NCBI GenBank assembly: GCA_052387675.1
Contig: JBQTIY010000005.1
Span: 118,212 to 182,211, forward strand
Direction: 5' to 3'
DNA: 64,000 bases
Origin: JBQTIY01 sp052387675
GTDB lineage: Bacteria > Planctomycetota > B15-G4
Shown here piece by piece: positions 8,317 to 16,712 of this stretch. Each line of letters starts with the position of its first letter. The stretch's first letter is position 1. The notes below the pieces were generated by a model that saw only the letters and a program-made list of their open reading frames with translations, was not told the DNA's origin and searched no databases. The position numbers and the translations under genes were made by a program.

Positions 8317-10184
8317 CCAACCCTCCACGTCTCGTTCATTCGTGACCCGAGTTCCGCCAGTTCATCTGCCGCGTCAACCACGTCATGGAAGTTGCCGGAC
8401 GTCTCTCGCGCCCGCTGTTCCAGCGCCTCCAATGACTGGGAAACGCTCTCGAGCGATTCCGACTGTCGTGCCGTTGACGTCTCAATGCCTTGGGCTGACT
8501 GTGTTGTCTCCTCAACCCATAACAGGATTCGAGCGAATGCTCGCTCCAGGTCCTGAAATGCATTCAGGCAGCGATCCACTTCCTTGCACCCATCTTGGGT
8601 TGCGCTGAGTGTCATGCGTGAGGATGACTGAATCTGCTCAATGACCAACTGAATGTCCTTCGTGCTATCCAGCGCCATGTCCGCGAGCTTTCGAATTTCT
8701 GACGCAACCGCTGAAAACTGCCGGCCTGATGCGCCAGCAGCAGCCGCCTGAATTGTTGCATTCATCGACAGCGTGTTCGTTTCGTTGCTCAAGTGATCAA
8801 TGACACTAAGCAGACCACCAATAGCTGCGCATCGGCGTTCCAATTCCTCTGTCTGCCGGACAAGGGCCTCCGCGCGATCTCGCATCGCTTGAACGCTTCG
8901 CTGGGCTGTCTCAGCCTTCTGATTTCCATTGCGGGAAACCCAGGCAGACTGTTCCGCATTCTGTGCAAGTGCTTTGGTCGTATTTGCAATCGACTTGGAG
9001 TCGCTATCAAGGGTGGTCACGGCATTGGACAGACGTTGCAGCACACGCGAATGCTCATCGAGCGCGCGGCTGTTACGACGCACGAGTTCGCGCAATCGCT
9101 CCACCGAACGAAAGATGCCATCTGTTGATTCGCGAATGTCTCGCCACACCCACCGCGGCGCGAGCATCCCAATGAGAACTGCGGTTAACACTCCGATCAC
9201 CGCGATCCAGCCAACCAGCGCGAGCACTTGGGACGGAAGCGCGGCATCTGATCCAGGTACGTGCTCTAGGTCTCGCTCCGTTGCGATGATCGCGGCAAGC
9301 GCGACGACGTTGCCAAAGATGTCCACCAGTGGGCGGACGCCAAAGAGCACATTGCCTCTGGCAAACTGATGGCACTGCCCGCGCCTTGCTTCGAGCATCG
9401 CCGCACTCACCTCGTCGGCGCTGAGCGTAGGTTTGGTTCCTCCAGAGTTTGAAGGTGGATCCTGGACTTCGGCCATCACTCCCTGCCAAAGCCGACGGCA
9501 CTCCGACAAACTGCCAAACGCCATCGCAAGCGGAGAACCGTTGGTTCCGATGATTGATCGGACAACGCGCTCTCCAAGAGGCTGTGCCGACAGAAGTGCA
9601 TCGCCTGCCCTTGTCAGATCACGTATCGCAATAACTGTGCGATCTGTGCCGATGGGCAGCACCGCAATCTGACATAGCACACCCTTCATGGCTGAATCTG
9701 AGGCTTGAGGAGTAGCTGATAAACTGGCGCTTCGACTAGGCTCTGGCAATACAACCAGGCCCAGTCGGGGACGCCGCGTGCGGATAAGTGGCTCCAGTCC
9801 TTCGGAGAGCTCTTCGGAAACTGCCGGCGAGATCACACCTCGCTCGTCCCCGATAAATACATAGGGCTCAAGTACGTTTGTCGGCTCGCCATCGAGGACT
9901 TGGCCATGGACATGGCTTGTGGAAGCAACCGTCAGCGCCTTCGTCATCAAGTCCGCGAGGCTAGACGTGAGCATCTGCTCAAGGCCACACGCGTGCTGGT
10001 TCAGTGAGTAGGAAACGCCAACGCTTACATCGGTCGGAGTAGCTGTAGTGCCTTCGTGTGCCCTTTCATTGAAGAGCGCGTGATAGCCAATGAGCCCTAC
10101 GCTCGAGATTGGCAAGACCATCAGCGCGATAAGCAGCATCGCAAGCCGGCCTCGCATGCTCGTTGACCTTGCGACACCCGTCAT
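8313..10184 (-). CDS. Methyl-accepting chemotaxis protein (transmembrane receptor)
   Basis: A 623-residue receptor. A transmembrane helix near residues 14-34 is followed by a periplasmic sensor of about 280 residues (ligand unknown), then a second helix at about 315-337 (VGWIAVIGVLTAVLIGML). The cytoplasmic coiled coil has a recognisable signalling hairpin at about residues 460-490, but the tip is divergent: NTLSMNATIQAAAAGASGR, where most MCPs have NLLALNAAIEAARAGEQGR. The strongly conserved Glu and Arg are replaced by Gln and Ala. No clear HAMP domain is seen between the second helix and the coiled coil. It overlaps the cheW stop by 4 bp and the kinase start by 4 bp. No CheR or CheB gene is nearby. 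Confidence 0.92.
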   Translation of the reverse strand: MTGVARSTSMRGRLAMLLIALMVLPISSVGLIGYHALFNERAHEGTTATPTDVSVGVSYSLNQHACGLEQMLTSSLADLMTKALTVASTSHVHGQVLDGEPTNVLEPYVFIGDERGVISPAVSEELSEGLEPLIRTRRPRLGLVVLPEPSRSASLSATPQASDSAMKGVLCQIAVLPIGTDRTVIAIRDLTRAGDALLSAQPLGERVVRSIIGTNGSPLAMAFGSLSECRRLWQGVMAEVQDPPSNSGGTKPTLSADEVSAAMLEARRGQCHQFARGNVLFGVRPLVDIFGNVVALAAIIATERDLEHVPGSDAALPSQVLALVGWIAVIGVLTAVLIGMLAPRWVWRDIRESTDGIFRSVERLRELVRRNSRALDEHSRVLQRLSNAVTTLDSDSKSIANTTKALAQNAEQSAWVSRNGNQKAETAQRSVQAMRDRAEALVRQTEELERRCAAIGGLLSVIDHLSNETNTLSMNATIQAAAAGASGRQFSAVASEIRKLADMALDSTKDIQLVIEQIQSSSRMTLSATQDGCKEVDRCLNAFQDLERAFARILLWVEETTQSAQGIETSTARQSESLESVSQSLEALEQRARETSGNFHDVVDAADELAELGSRMNETWRVG

Positions 10185-10657
10185 GAGCAGACCTTCGTTG
10201 ATTGAGTATCAAGCTCGTCGCAACTCGGCATCGACCAGCCCATGATTCCAATGTTGAATGCCCGGAGACTTCGCAGGCGACTTCCATCAATCAACTGAGG
10301 CTTGTTAGCGTAGTGGGCTGCTTCGTCGGTGCCACTGTCGCGTGAGAGTTCAAGAATTGAGTCCACCGCCAGTGATGTGTCCACGCCGACACCGCGAAGG
10401 ATTACGACCCACTTTCGCGTTGACCGCCCTTGGCCGAATGCAAGACCTGCGTCGACTAATGTCAACAACCTGCCACGATGCGCCATCAGCCCACACAGCC
10501 AAGGGGGAGCACCTGGAATCTGCGCCAATGGCCCTGGTGCGCTAACCGCGGCCACAATCTGAATAGCCAGTTTTAGGACACCGCCCCCGACCCTGACGCA
10601 GAGGAATTGCCTCGGGTCAGAACTCGACGATTCATCCTGGCAGAGCTGGGGCATCAC
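10181..10657 (-). CDS. CheW-like coupling protein
   Basis: This 158-residue protein matches the CheW fold: a beta-rich pattern with QFLCVRVGGGVLKLAI at the start, the conserved segment around GLMAHRGRLLTLVDAG (CheW proteins typically have G-x-x-x-x-R-G-x-x-x-x-x-D), and a valine-rich second half. It should link the receptor to the kinase encoded downstream. Translation can begin at GTG 10657 or the adjacent ATG 10654. Its stop overlaps the MCP start (ATGA). It is the first gene of the four-gene chemosensory operon; no convincing -10 box close to the start was found, so the promoter probably lies within 10658-10746. Confidence 0.85.
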   Translation of the reverse strand: MMPQLCQDESSSSDPRQFLCVRVGGGVLKLAIQIVAAVSAPGPLAQIPGAPPWLCGLMAHRGRLLTLVDAGLAFGQGRSTRKWVVILRGVGVDTSLAVDSILELSRDSGTDEAAHYANKPQLIDGSRLRSLRAFNIGIMGWSMPSCDELDTQSTKVCS

Positions 10658-10746
10658 AGGGGCGTCATCGGCATCCGCGGCGCCACTGCTTAAGGCGTGA
10701 TTAGGGTGCCGGACTTGACAGCCTGCGCGGATGGCCGAGGGAGTCC

Positions 10747-11223
10747 CTACCCCGCATCCATGAGCGCTCCGAACCGGCGCTCTAGATTTCGCTGCGCTCT
10801 TCGAGATGGAGTCGCGACGAACACAGTGTCGTCGCCAGCGATTGTCCCAGTTACCTCCGGCATGCTCATCGAGTCAAGCGCAAGCGCTACAGTTTGTGCA
10901 AGCCCTGCCCTAGTGGAAACCACCAACATGTACGGCCCGGCCGGACGAACGGCTCGAAGGAATGGCTGCAATTCTGTGAGTGTCGGGTACTTCTGCCCAC
11001 TAACTTCGTCCAACTCGCTCTCGTCGAGAAGTCGATAAGCCCCGTCCACTTTCCGAGCTCCGAGATGCATGAGGTCTCTGCTCAGGCTTGATTGCGTGAT
11101 ATCGAACCCTCGCTCGCGAAGTGCGGCGGCAAACTCCTCTTGCGTCCCAAGCCTACGTCGACGCAATAGCAGGCTCAGCGTGTGCCGCCTCGCGCCCTGA
11201 TTTCCGCGTGAATTCTTGGCCAC
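10747..11223 (-). CDS. argR: Arginine repressor ArgR/AhrC family
   Basis: A 158-residue protein of normal ArgR length. The N-terminal winged helix has the recognition element ITQSSLSRDLMHLGARKV (family consensus: TQATLSRDL), and the C-terminal hexamerisation and arginine-binding domain ends with GTIAGDDTVFVATPS, where the GDDT acidic pair binds L-arginine. It probably controls arginine synthesis or catabolism genes; none is in the window. The start is GTG 11223, sharing one base with the TAG stop of the upstream RidA-like gene (TAGTG), so the two are translationally coupled. No ARG-box search was possible by eye with confidence. Confidence 0.92.
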   Translation of the reverse strand: MAKNSRGNQGARRHTLSLLLRRRRLGTQEEFAAALRERGFDITQSSLSRDLMHLGARKVDGAYRLLDESELDEVSGQKYPTLTELQPFLRAVRPAGPYMLVVSTRAGLAQTVALALDSMSMPEVTGTIAGDDTVFVATPSRRAQRNLERRFGALMDAG

Positions 11224-11693
11224 TACGGCTCTCCGTGAGGCGGTGAGGGCAAGGATCTGGGAACCACCGCAATACTCGCAGTTGCTTCAATCTCTATTAG
11301 GGCGCCTGGCTCAAGCAATGCCTTTACTTCAACAAGACTCATGGCTGGATAGTGATGGCCCATCACTCGACGGTACGCCAGTCCGAGTTCGTGACGCGAA
11401 GCTAAGTAATCGTTGCGATCCACGCAGTACATCGTCAGGCGAGCGAGATCCCTGGCTGTTCCACCAGCAGCAACCACGACGGCCACGCAATTCCTCAGCG
11501 CAGCCTCGAACTGGAGAATCAGGGTACACCCGACAAGCGTGTTCGTGGCGTCACACCCAATCTGGCCGGCCACAAACAGCAACTGTCGTTCCGACGAGGC
11601 GAGAACTCCCTGTGAGAACCCGGATGGCCGCCGCCATTGTTCCGGTAACACAACCCTCAGATCTCGTGAATCGCGGAAGGCTGTCATGCGCAT
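11223..11693 (-). CDS. RidA (YjgF/YER057c/UK114) family protein
   Basis: About 156 residues with the Rid fold: LLFVAGQIG, the central helix region AALRNCVAVVVAAGG, and the C-terminal EIEATA. Archetypal RidA deaminases need an Arg in the motif PAR-S (Arg105 in E. coli numbering). Here the equivalent segment reads YPAMSLVEV, with Met replacing Arg, so canonical 2-aminoacrylate deaminase activity is doubtful. ATG at 11693 is chosen; ATG 11687 is two codons downstream and equally plausible. The region just upstream is AT-rich (TTATTAAAAG). It precedes argR with a one-base overlap, hinting at a role in amino-acid metabolism (inference). Confidence 0.8.
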   Translation of the reverse strand: MRMTAFRDSRDLRVVLPEQWRRPSGFSQGVLASSERQLLFVAGQIGCDATNTLVGCTLILQFEAALRNCVAVVVAAGGTARDLARLTMYCVDRNDYLASRHELGLAYRRVMGHHYPAMSLVEVKALLEPGALIEIEATASIAVVPRSLPSPPHGEP

Positions 11694-11814
11694 ACTTTTA
11701 ATAAGTAGCGCATTCCATCTCAAGACCCAAGCCAGCGCTGCTTCAAGCAGACCAGGGAATAGCGCCTAAAGCACAATCAGAATCTCGTGGATTCAAGTTC
11801 AGCGCACTGGACCA

Positions 11815-13650
11815 CTACAGATCGCCGAGGCCAATTCCGAATGCCGCGTAGAGTCCAGTCACTGGATCCTGGTCCACCGCCACGACCCAAGTGTCAATTA
11901 GCTCGGCTTGCAGGCGGCGCACTGCGTCTCGCTGGGCCAGCACAGGAGAGGCGAACCCACGAACTAGCGTTGATGCCAAGCGATAGTGCGTGACGTCGGC
12001 GAATCCCGACCCATCACTGTCACCGTGATCGATGACGAGGGCAGCCTGCAAATCGCCTACGGCTGTCCCGACCGATTGACTTGGCGCAGTCATGTTTCCC
12101 ACATGCGCGGTTAGATCTACGGCAAAAGCTCGCAGTGAACTCGACGGATCGAAGGACCACGAGAATTCATCAGGTCCAGTGCCAAAGAGATCAACATCCA
12201 TGACGCGAGACAGTGTGAGTCCGAGTACTTGCTCCTGGGTTGCCATCTGCAGCACAACTTCGCCATGCACCGTCGGGCTGCCAAGTCCAAGTTGGTAATC
12301 GTGAGACACCACAACTCCACGCGGACGCTGTCCCGGGGTCGAGTGAACAATCATCGAACTTGCTTCCGCGGCCCCTCGGCGATTTAGTCCGCCCCCAACC
12401 GAGTACGGAAGCAGTTCAAAGCTGAGCGGCAACAAGGGGTGCACTAGGCCGGGATCAACCAATTGAGAGCCCGCCCCGCCGTAGACATGCGAAATCCCAG
12501 AGGGAGGTGAATGTACGACGTCATACTCAACAGCCCACCCGTCAGCCTCTACACCTGCAATGAGCAAGTCTGGTCCACCGATGTGCTTGTACCCAATGAA
12601 GTCTTCAATAAATGTGCCATCGGTCGATACGCCGATTATCTGATCCAACTGATTCCAGATATACGAGCCGATCTCAAGCTCGACCGACAGTGCATAGCTT
12701 CCAACGGTGAGCCCCTCGTCGCCTGAGAAATCTAGGTCGGTGTCTGGCGCGCTTTCGACGGCAACTGCAAAGAGTCCGGCTTCCTCAATCGGAACGCTGA
12801 GCTTCGAGAAAGTCCCGACACCGCCGTCGTCGTCGTGGGCGAGGAGTTCTGCAGAATCGACGTCGAACAGACCCATCAACGTGTCGGGAATATCCAAGCC
12901 ACTAAGACTTTGGTGCGTCTCTGCATGAAGAATATTGAGGGCCTCCGCCTCGAAGGCGAAGAAGTCCACATCGTTCGCGGTAAGAGTCAATCCGGTCAGA
13001 CTAAGCGGATTTCCAGAAACGAGAGTTGGCTCCGGCAACCCAGACAAAAGCGTCGCTGTACCCAAACTGTCGTTCAACTCATAAGCATCAGGCCCGACCA
13101 GCATCAACGCCCCGCTCGCCGGAGGCTCCGACGCCTGCGGCTCAACGGAGTCTGCTGTGAGCCCGGTAGCCGCACGCCGAGAGACGACAGCGGCCTCGAA
13201 CAGCGCAAGCGGCAGAGGCGTTGACGAAGTCCCGCTCACAATGCCTTGAGCCGTCATACCGGTTACTGGTGTCAGCACGATCTGTTCGAGGGACCGAGAG
13301 CTCTTGGCAACCTGGTAATGACCCAGCAATCCTGCGGGTCGGCGAGTCAACATTGCCACTAACTCGTCACCCGCCTGGATGCCTGCGCGATCAGGCACGG
13401 TCAAAGTCAGCGACCGCGTCATCAGTTGCCCCCAAATGACGTGGTCGACTGAGAATTCGATGATCGAGTCCGCCGGACTTGCAACTTGGACGGACGTGAC
13501 GCGGGCCATCACGATGAGATCGGCAGCATCCACTTGCTCTCCGGTCGTAGCGCGCGAGAGCGAGAGAAGGCTGAGAAAGCCGGCAGGTAGGGCAAGGCCG
13601 ACGATCAGAGCTACAGCACCCATGGACAGGCGTTGATGTGGTGCATTCAT
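11815..13650 (-). CDS. Secreted protein with PPC (pre-peptidase C-terminal) beta-domain
   Basis: A 611-residue exported protein. The leader has a hydrophobic stretch (GAVALIVGLALPAGFLSLLSL) typical of a signal peptide or anchor. A first domain of about 110 residues is beta-rich. At about residues 185-330 lies a PPC-type domain, recognisable by DAYELNDSLGTATLL, DVDFFAFEAEA and AHDDDGG, a Ca-site-like acidic loop. The remaining 280 residues are beta-rich with no motif I know. Compared with genes to the right of 18 kb it has visibly more A and T at third codon positions. It stands alone, divergent from the O-antigen ligase gene with 195 bp between starts. It may be a cell-surface or matrix protein. 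Confidence 0.8.
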   Translation of the reverse strand: MNAPHQRLSMGAVALIVGLALPAGFLSLLSLSRATTGEQVDAADLIVMARVTSVQVASPADSIIEFSVDHVIWGQLMTRSLTLTVPDRAGIQAGDELVAMLTRRPAGLLGHYQVAKSSRSLEQIVLTPVTGMTAQGIVSGTSSTPLPLALFEAAVVSRRAATGLTADSVEPQASEPPASGALMLVGPDAYELNDSLGTATLLSGLPEPTLVSGNPLSLTGLTLTANDVDFFAFEAEALNILHAETHQSLSGLDIPDTLMGLFDVDSAELLAHDDDGGVGTFSKLSVPIEEAGLFAVAVESAPDTDLDFSGDEGLTVGSYALSVELEIGSYIWNQLDQIIGVSTDGTFIEDFIGYKHIGGPDLLIAGVEADGWAVEYDVVHSPPSGISHVYGGAGSQLVDPGLVHPLLPLSFELLPYSVGGGLNRRGAAEASSMIVHSTPGQRPRGVVVSHDYQLGLGSPTVHGEVVLQMATQEQVLGLTLSRVMDVDLFGTGPDEFSWSFDPSSSLRAFAVDLTAHVGNMTAPSQSVGTAVGDLQAALVIDHGDSDGSGFADVTHYRLASTLVRGFASPVLAQRDAVRRLQAELIDTWVVAVDQDPVTGLYAAFGIGLGDL

Positions 13651-13830
13651 GGGCGCTGAAAATCCTCAGTAGTGCTCTTCGGCAGACTTGCCGTAGAACT
13701 TCTCGGGGGGGCGTATCGGGAGTTCCAAATGAGCCAAGGTTCATTCGGAGCCATAGCTGATGCTGATCTGAGTATAGCCAAGCTAGATTCTATGCCTAGA
13801 CTGACGCCTCCGCGTCTGGATTCATAGGAT

Positions 13831-13836
13831 TATGCT
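13831..13836 (+). promoter_or_regulatory. Candidate -10 box TATGCT for a leaderless start
   Basis: TATGCT ends 9 nt before the ATG at 13846; an adjacent TAGGAT lies at 13825-13830 with CTGACG 18 bp further upstream as a weak -35. Either box would put the transcript start at or very near the start codon. The surrounding intergenic DNA (13651-13845) is AT-richer than its neighbours and also must hold the promoter of the divergent PPC gene. Confidence 0.35.
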
Positions 13837-13845
13837 GTCATCTGG

Positions 13846-15744
13846 ATGCGTCGGCGGCGTCGTGAATCGCGTCGCCGGGCTGAGGACGACCTACTGACGA
13901 TGCGCCTGACGAATTGTGACCGAGGGATCGCGCGAATCGCCTACACCGCGCGTCTCCTGCAAGCCGTAGCTCTAATTGGTATTTTAAGTTGTATTATCAG
14001 CATTGCATTTACACCTGATCAGGCGATAATTCGCACAAAGCAAGTCATGGCGAGTGCGCTCCTCTTTGCAGCACTCGCCTTCGGTGCGGCAAGTTGGAGC
14101 GTTGCCCCGTATCTTGCAATGCCTCGACGATGGCTATGGTTTTTCGGAACCTCCCTAGCGATTCCGGCGCTCGGGGTATTCATCGCCCTTAGCCGAGACC
14201 TGCCGAGCACACTGCTAGCGATCGATGAGATCGAGCGACTGCTCCTGATCCCTTCGGCATTTCTTGCCACTTGTCTTGCAATTGGCGGGTTGGAGCAATC
14301 GAGCCTCCAACGACGTCGCCGCTTCATTGTTGGCGCGATCGCAGTCGCGCTTTTGGTCACAGCCCTTGTGGCCACAGGTGAACGACTCGCAGGCCTCTTG
14401 AACCTTCCAATCGCAAGAATTGAGCGCTCCAGAGCCACGTTCGGCAACCCTCTTTTTCTGGGCGCATTCCTGGTTGTGTCGCTCCCGGTTTGCCTGATTG
14501 GAGCGCTGTACTATTCCGGATTGATGCGCTGGCTGTGCGCAGTAGCAACAGGCCTCGGACTCCCAGCCTTACACGCGACCGGCAGCCGCTGGGCATGGCT
14601 TGGCTGTGGATCTGCCGTTGGTCTTGTAGTGATCCTGATGAGCCCCCGTGGCAGATTTCGTTTCGCGGTTGCCGCACTCCTTGCTGCCGCGATAGCCGGG
14701 TGGGCTTGGGCCTCCCACGAAGTCATCTCGCGACCTCAGCACCACGTACTGATCTGGCGTGACACCCTAGCCATGGCAGCAAGCAACCTGGGCGGCGTCG
14801 GACCGGGGCAATTCCAACTGTCGTTTCCTGAGTATGCGTCATCAGAGCTAAAAAGCGTCTATCCGCAGGAGCGGTTCATCATCAATGATGCCCACTCGGA
14901 GCCACTGCAAGTCCTTGTTGAGCTCGGCCCGTTGGGCCTGCTGCTGTTGGTGATAGCGGTGGTTCAATTGATACGTGCAATGCAGACTTCGCTAGCGTCG
15001 CGCGTAGCCCGCCAGGATGCCGATATATCTTTAGCCTTAGCATGTTGCGCGAGCCTCGTTGGAGCCATGATCCAATCGTTTGGGTCCCCGGACCTGAGAT
15101 TTGGGGTCTCGCCCATTCTGTTCGGCATTTTTGTTGGCCTAGTCGCCGCTGACAACCGAAATGATACGAGGAGCGCCCTCGCCATGGGGACTGCAGCGCC
15201 GCGACCATGCGGCACAGTTGCGAATAGATGCGGCGCTATGCTCCTGGCAGTAGTCGCACTTGCCCACGCCTCAAACACGTTGGTGGAGAGATGGGAAATC
15301 TCTCAGTTGCTGAGTCCGTCGGAGACCCTTCGTTCATCACAGCCGGACCAATCGCTGGGATTCGCGGGCGACAGGACAGCGCCGCCGCTCCCAAAGGAAT
15401 TCGCCCTGGCATTAGAGAAGGGGGCGGCTCATGCGGCCGCTGGGCGACTAGGTGAGGCTTTGGAGACTCTTCGACGACTTCTTGAACTTCGGCCAGACCA
15501 ACTAGAAGTCAAGCGCGCGCTAGGCCTTGTCGAGGCGGTTCTCGGGCAGTACCAGTCTGCCACCATTCATCTGGAGGATGTCCTTGCAAGCCATCCAAGT
15601 GATGTCGACGTTCGTTACGCATTGGCATTTTGCGCATGGTCTCGTGGCGATGTTCGACGCGCCGTTCTTCATGCCGAGGAGCTCGTAAGTCAGCAGCCAC
15701 AGCACAAGAAAGGCAGGCTGCTGCTCGAACGCCTCCGTGAGTAG
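13846..15744 (+). CDS. O-antigen ligase/polymerase (Wzy_C family) membrane protein with C-terminal TPRs
   Basis: 632 residues. About eleven hydrophobic segments fill residues 25-440. The Wzy_C-type periplasmic loop is recognisable from RSRATFGNPLFLGAF through GVGPGQFQLSFPEY to INDAHSEPLQVLVELGPLG; the last element, with its conserved His, is characteristic of WaaL and related ligases and polymerases. From about residue 520 the protein is soluble and contains three TPR-like helix pairs (EFALALEKGAAHAAAGRLGEA and following). The likely role is transfer or polymerisation of lipid-linked glycans at the periplasmic face. ATG 13846 begins an Arg-rich N-terminus; ATG 13900 is a reasonable alternative. 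It is isolated from the glycan operon at 34-43 kb. Confidence 0.85.
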   Translation: MRRRRRESRRRAEDDLLTMRLTNCDRGIARIAYTARLLQAVALIGILSCIISIAFTPDQAIIRTKQVMASALLFAALAFGAASWSVAPYLAMPRRWLWFFGTSLAIPALGVFIALSRDLPSTLLAIDEIERLLLIPSAFLATCLAIGGLEQSSLQRRRRFIVGAIAVALLVTALVATGERLAGLLNLPIARIERSRATFGNPLFLGAFLVVSLPVCLIGALYYSGLMRWLCAVATGLGLPALHATGSRWAWLGCGSAVGLVVILMSPRGRFRFAVAALLAAAIAGWAWASHEVISRPQHHVLIWRDTLAMAASNLGGVGPGQFQLSFPEYASSELKSVYPQERFIINDAHSEPLQVLVELGPLGLLLLVIAVVQLIRAMQTSLASRVARQDADISLALACCASLVGAMIQSFGSPDLRFGVSPILFGIFVGLVAADNRNDTRSALAMGTAAPRPCGTVANRCGAMLLAVVALAHASNTLVERWEISQLLSPSETLRSSQPDQSLGFAGDRTAPPLPKEFALALEKGAAHAAAGRLGEALETLRRLLELRPDQLEVKRALGLVEAVLGQYQSATIHLEDVLASHPSDVDVRYALAFCAWSRGDVRRAVLHAEELVSQQPQHKKGRLLLERLRE

Positions 15745-15797
15745 CCATTCGCCTGCTTGCAATCCGCGCCGCTAAGGATCCCGCACTGCACGACCCG

Positions 15798-15827
15798 ATG
15801 GTCCGATTGACAATGAGACCATAGAAT
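15798..15827 (+). promoter_or_regulatory. Inverted repeat and -10 box TAGAAT before the NAD synthetase genes
   Basis: ATGGTC (15798-15803) and GACCAT (15817-15822) form a 6-bp inverted repeat around a 13-nt centre. TAGAAT (15822-15827) overlaps its right arm and ends 9 nt before the ATG at 15837, fitting a leaderless transcript. A protein bound to the repeat would cover the promoter; that is inference. Confidence 0.4.
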
Positions 15828-15836
15828 CGCCACTCC

Positions 15837-16712
15837 ATGAAAGCACCCGTTGTCGTCAGCCTCGCACAGTGTGATTCACTCCTCGGATCAGTCGCTGCCA
15901 ATCTCGAGGCTTCACTCTGTGTCATCTCCGAGGCAACTCAGGCTCGTTCACAACTCGTCGTGTTCCCTGAACTTTCACTTACGGGATACAGTCTGCGAGA
16001 TTTGACGCCGGACGTCGCCCTCCGCGAGAAGGATGACCGACTAGATCCCATCCTAAGAGCATCAGACTCTATTGACATCGTATTGGGTTGGATCGAGGAG
16101 AGCGCAGAGCATGCCTTTTACAACGTAGCGGGCTACTTCTCGAAGGGGCGCCTCCTTCATAAGCACCGCAAGGTCTATCCAGTTGACTATGGCATGTTCG
16201 ATGAGCGACGCGACTGGGCCGCTGGCGAAATGCTTGCGGCATTCGACACCACTTGGGGAAGAGTCGGCCTACTAATCTGCGAAGATCTGTGGCACCCCGC
16301 CACGTCGTATGTTCTGTTCTGCGATCGCGCCGATGTGATCATCACGCTCTCAGCGTCACCCGCGCGGGGAGTTTCGGCGTCAGCCCCTACTGAATCCGGG
16401 CGATTGGGATCCGTTCGAGACTGGGATAAGTTGCTTCAGCATCAAAGCGCTGCCTTCAATGTCTACTCGGTGTATGTAAATCGAGTTGGCGTTGAAGACG
16501 GAACATCCTTCGCCGGTCACAGTTCTGTAACTAATCCATTCGGCGAGACTGTGACACAACTCGCAATGGATCCAGAAATCGCGCATGTTCTGCTCGACCC
16601 AAGCGTCCTTCGTCGACGTCGAGCTGCCCTTCCGATGCTCCGCGACGAGCGCCTCGAAGTAACCCTGAAGAATCTCCAGAGAGTCGATCAATCTCGATTC
16701 GGAATCCTGTGA
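15837..16712 (+). CDS. Carbon-nitrogen hydrolase (nitrilase superfamily), probable glutaminase subunit of NAD synthetase
   Basis: A 291-residue nitrilase-fold protein with an intact catalytic triad: Glu in VVFPELSLTGYS (about 43), Lys in LLHKHRKVYPV (about 113) and Cys in LLICEDLWHP (about 148). The ICEDLWHP neighbourhood and the Asp/Tyr-rich loop VDYGMFDERR resemble the glutaminase domain of glutamine-dependent NAD synthetases. The gene directly precedes nadE with a 4-bp overlap (GTGA), so the pair is read as a two-subunit enzyme in which this subunit releases ammonia from glutamine. That role rests on family and context. Codon usage is AT-richer than in genes beyond 18 kb. Confidence 0.82.
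   Translation: MKAPVVVSLAQCDSLLGSVAANLEASLCVISEATQARSQLVVFPELSLTGYSLRDLTPDVALREKDDRLDPILRASDSIDIVLGWIEESAEHAFYNVAGYFSKGRLLHKHRKVYPVDYGMFDERRDWAAGEMLAAFDTTWGRVGLLICEDLWHPATSYVLFCDRADVIITLSASPARGVSASAPTESGRLGSVRDWDKLLQHQSAAFNVYSVYVNRVGVEDGTSFAGHSSVTNPFGETVTQLAMDPEIAHVLLDPSVLRRRRAALPMLRDERLEVTLKNLQRVDQSRFGIL

Noticed and set aside
15807..15812. TTGACA as -35 box of the NAD synthetase promoter
   Set aside because: Only 9 bp separate it from TAGAAT, and no -10 lies 16-18 bp downstream.
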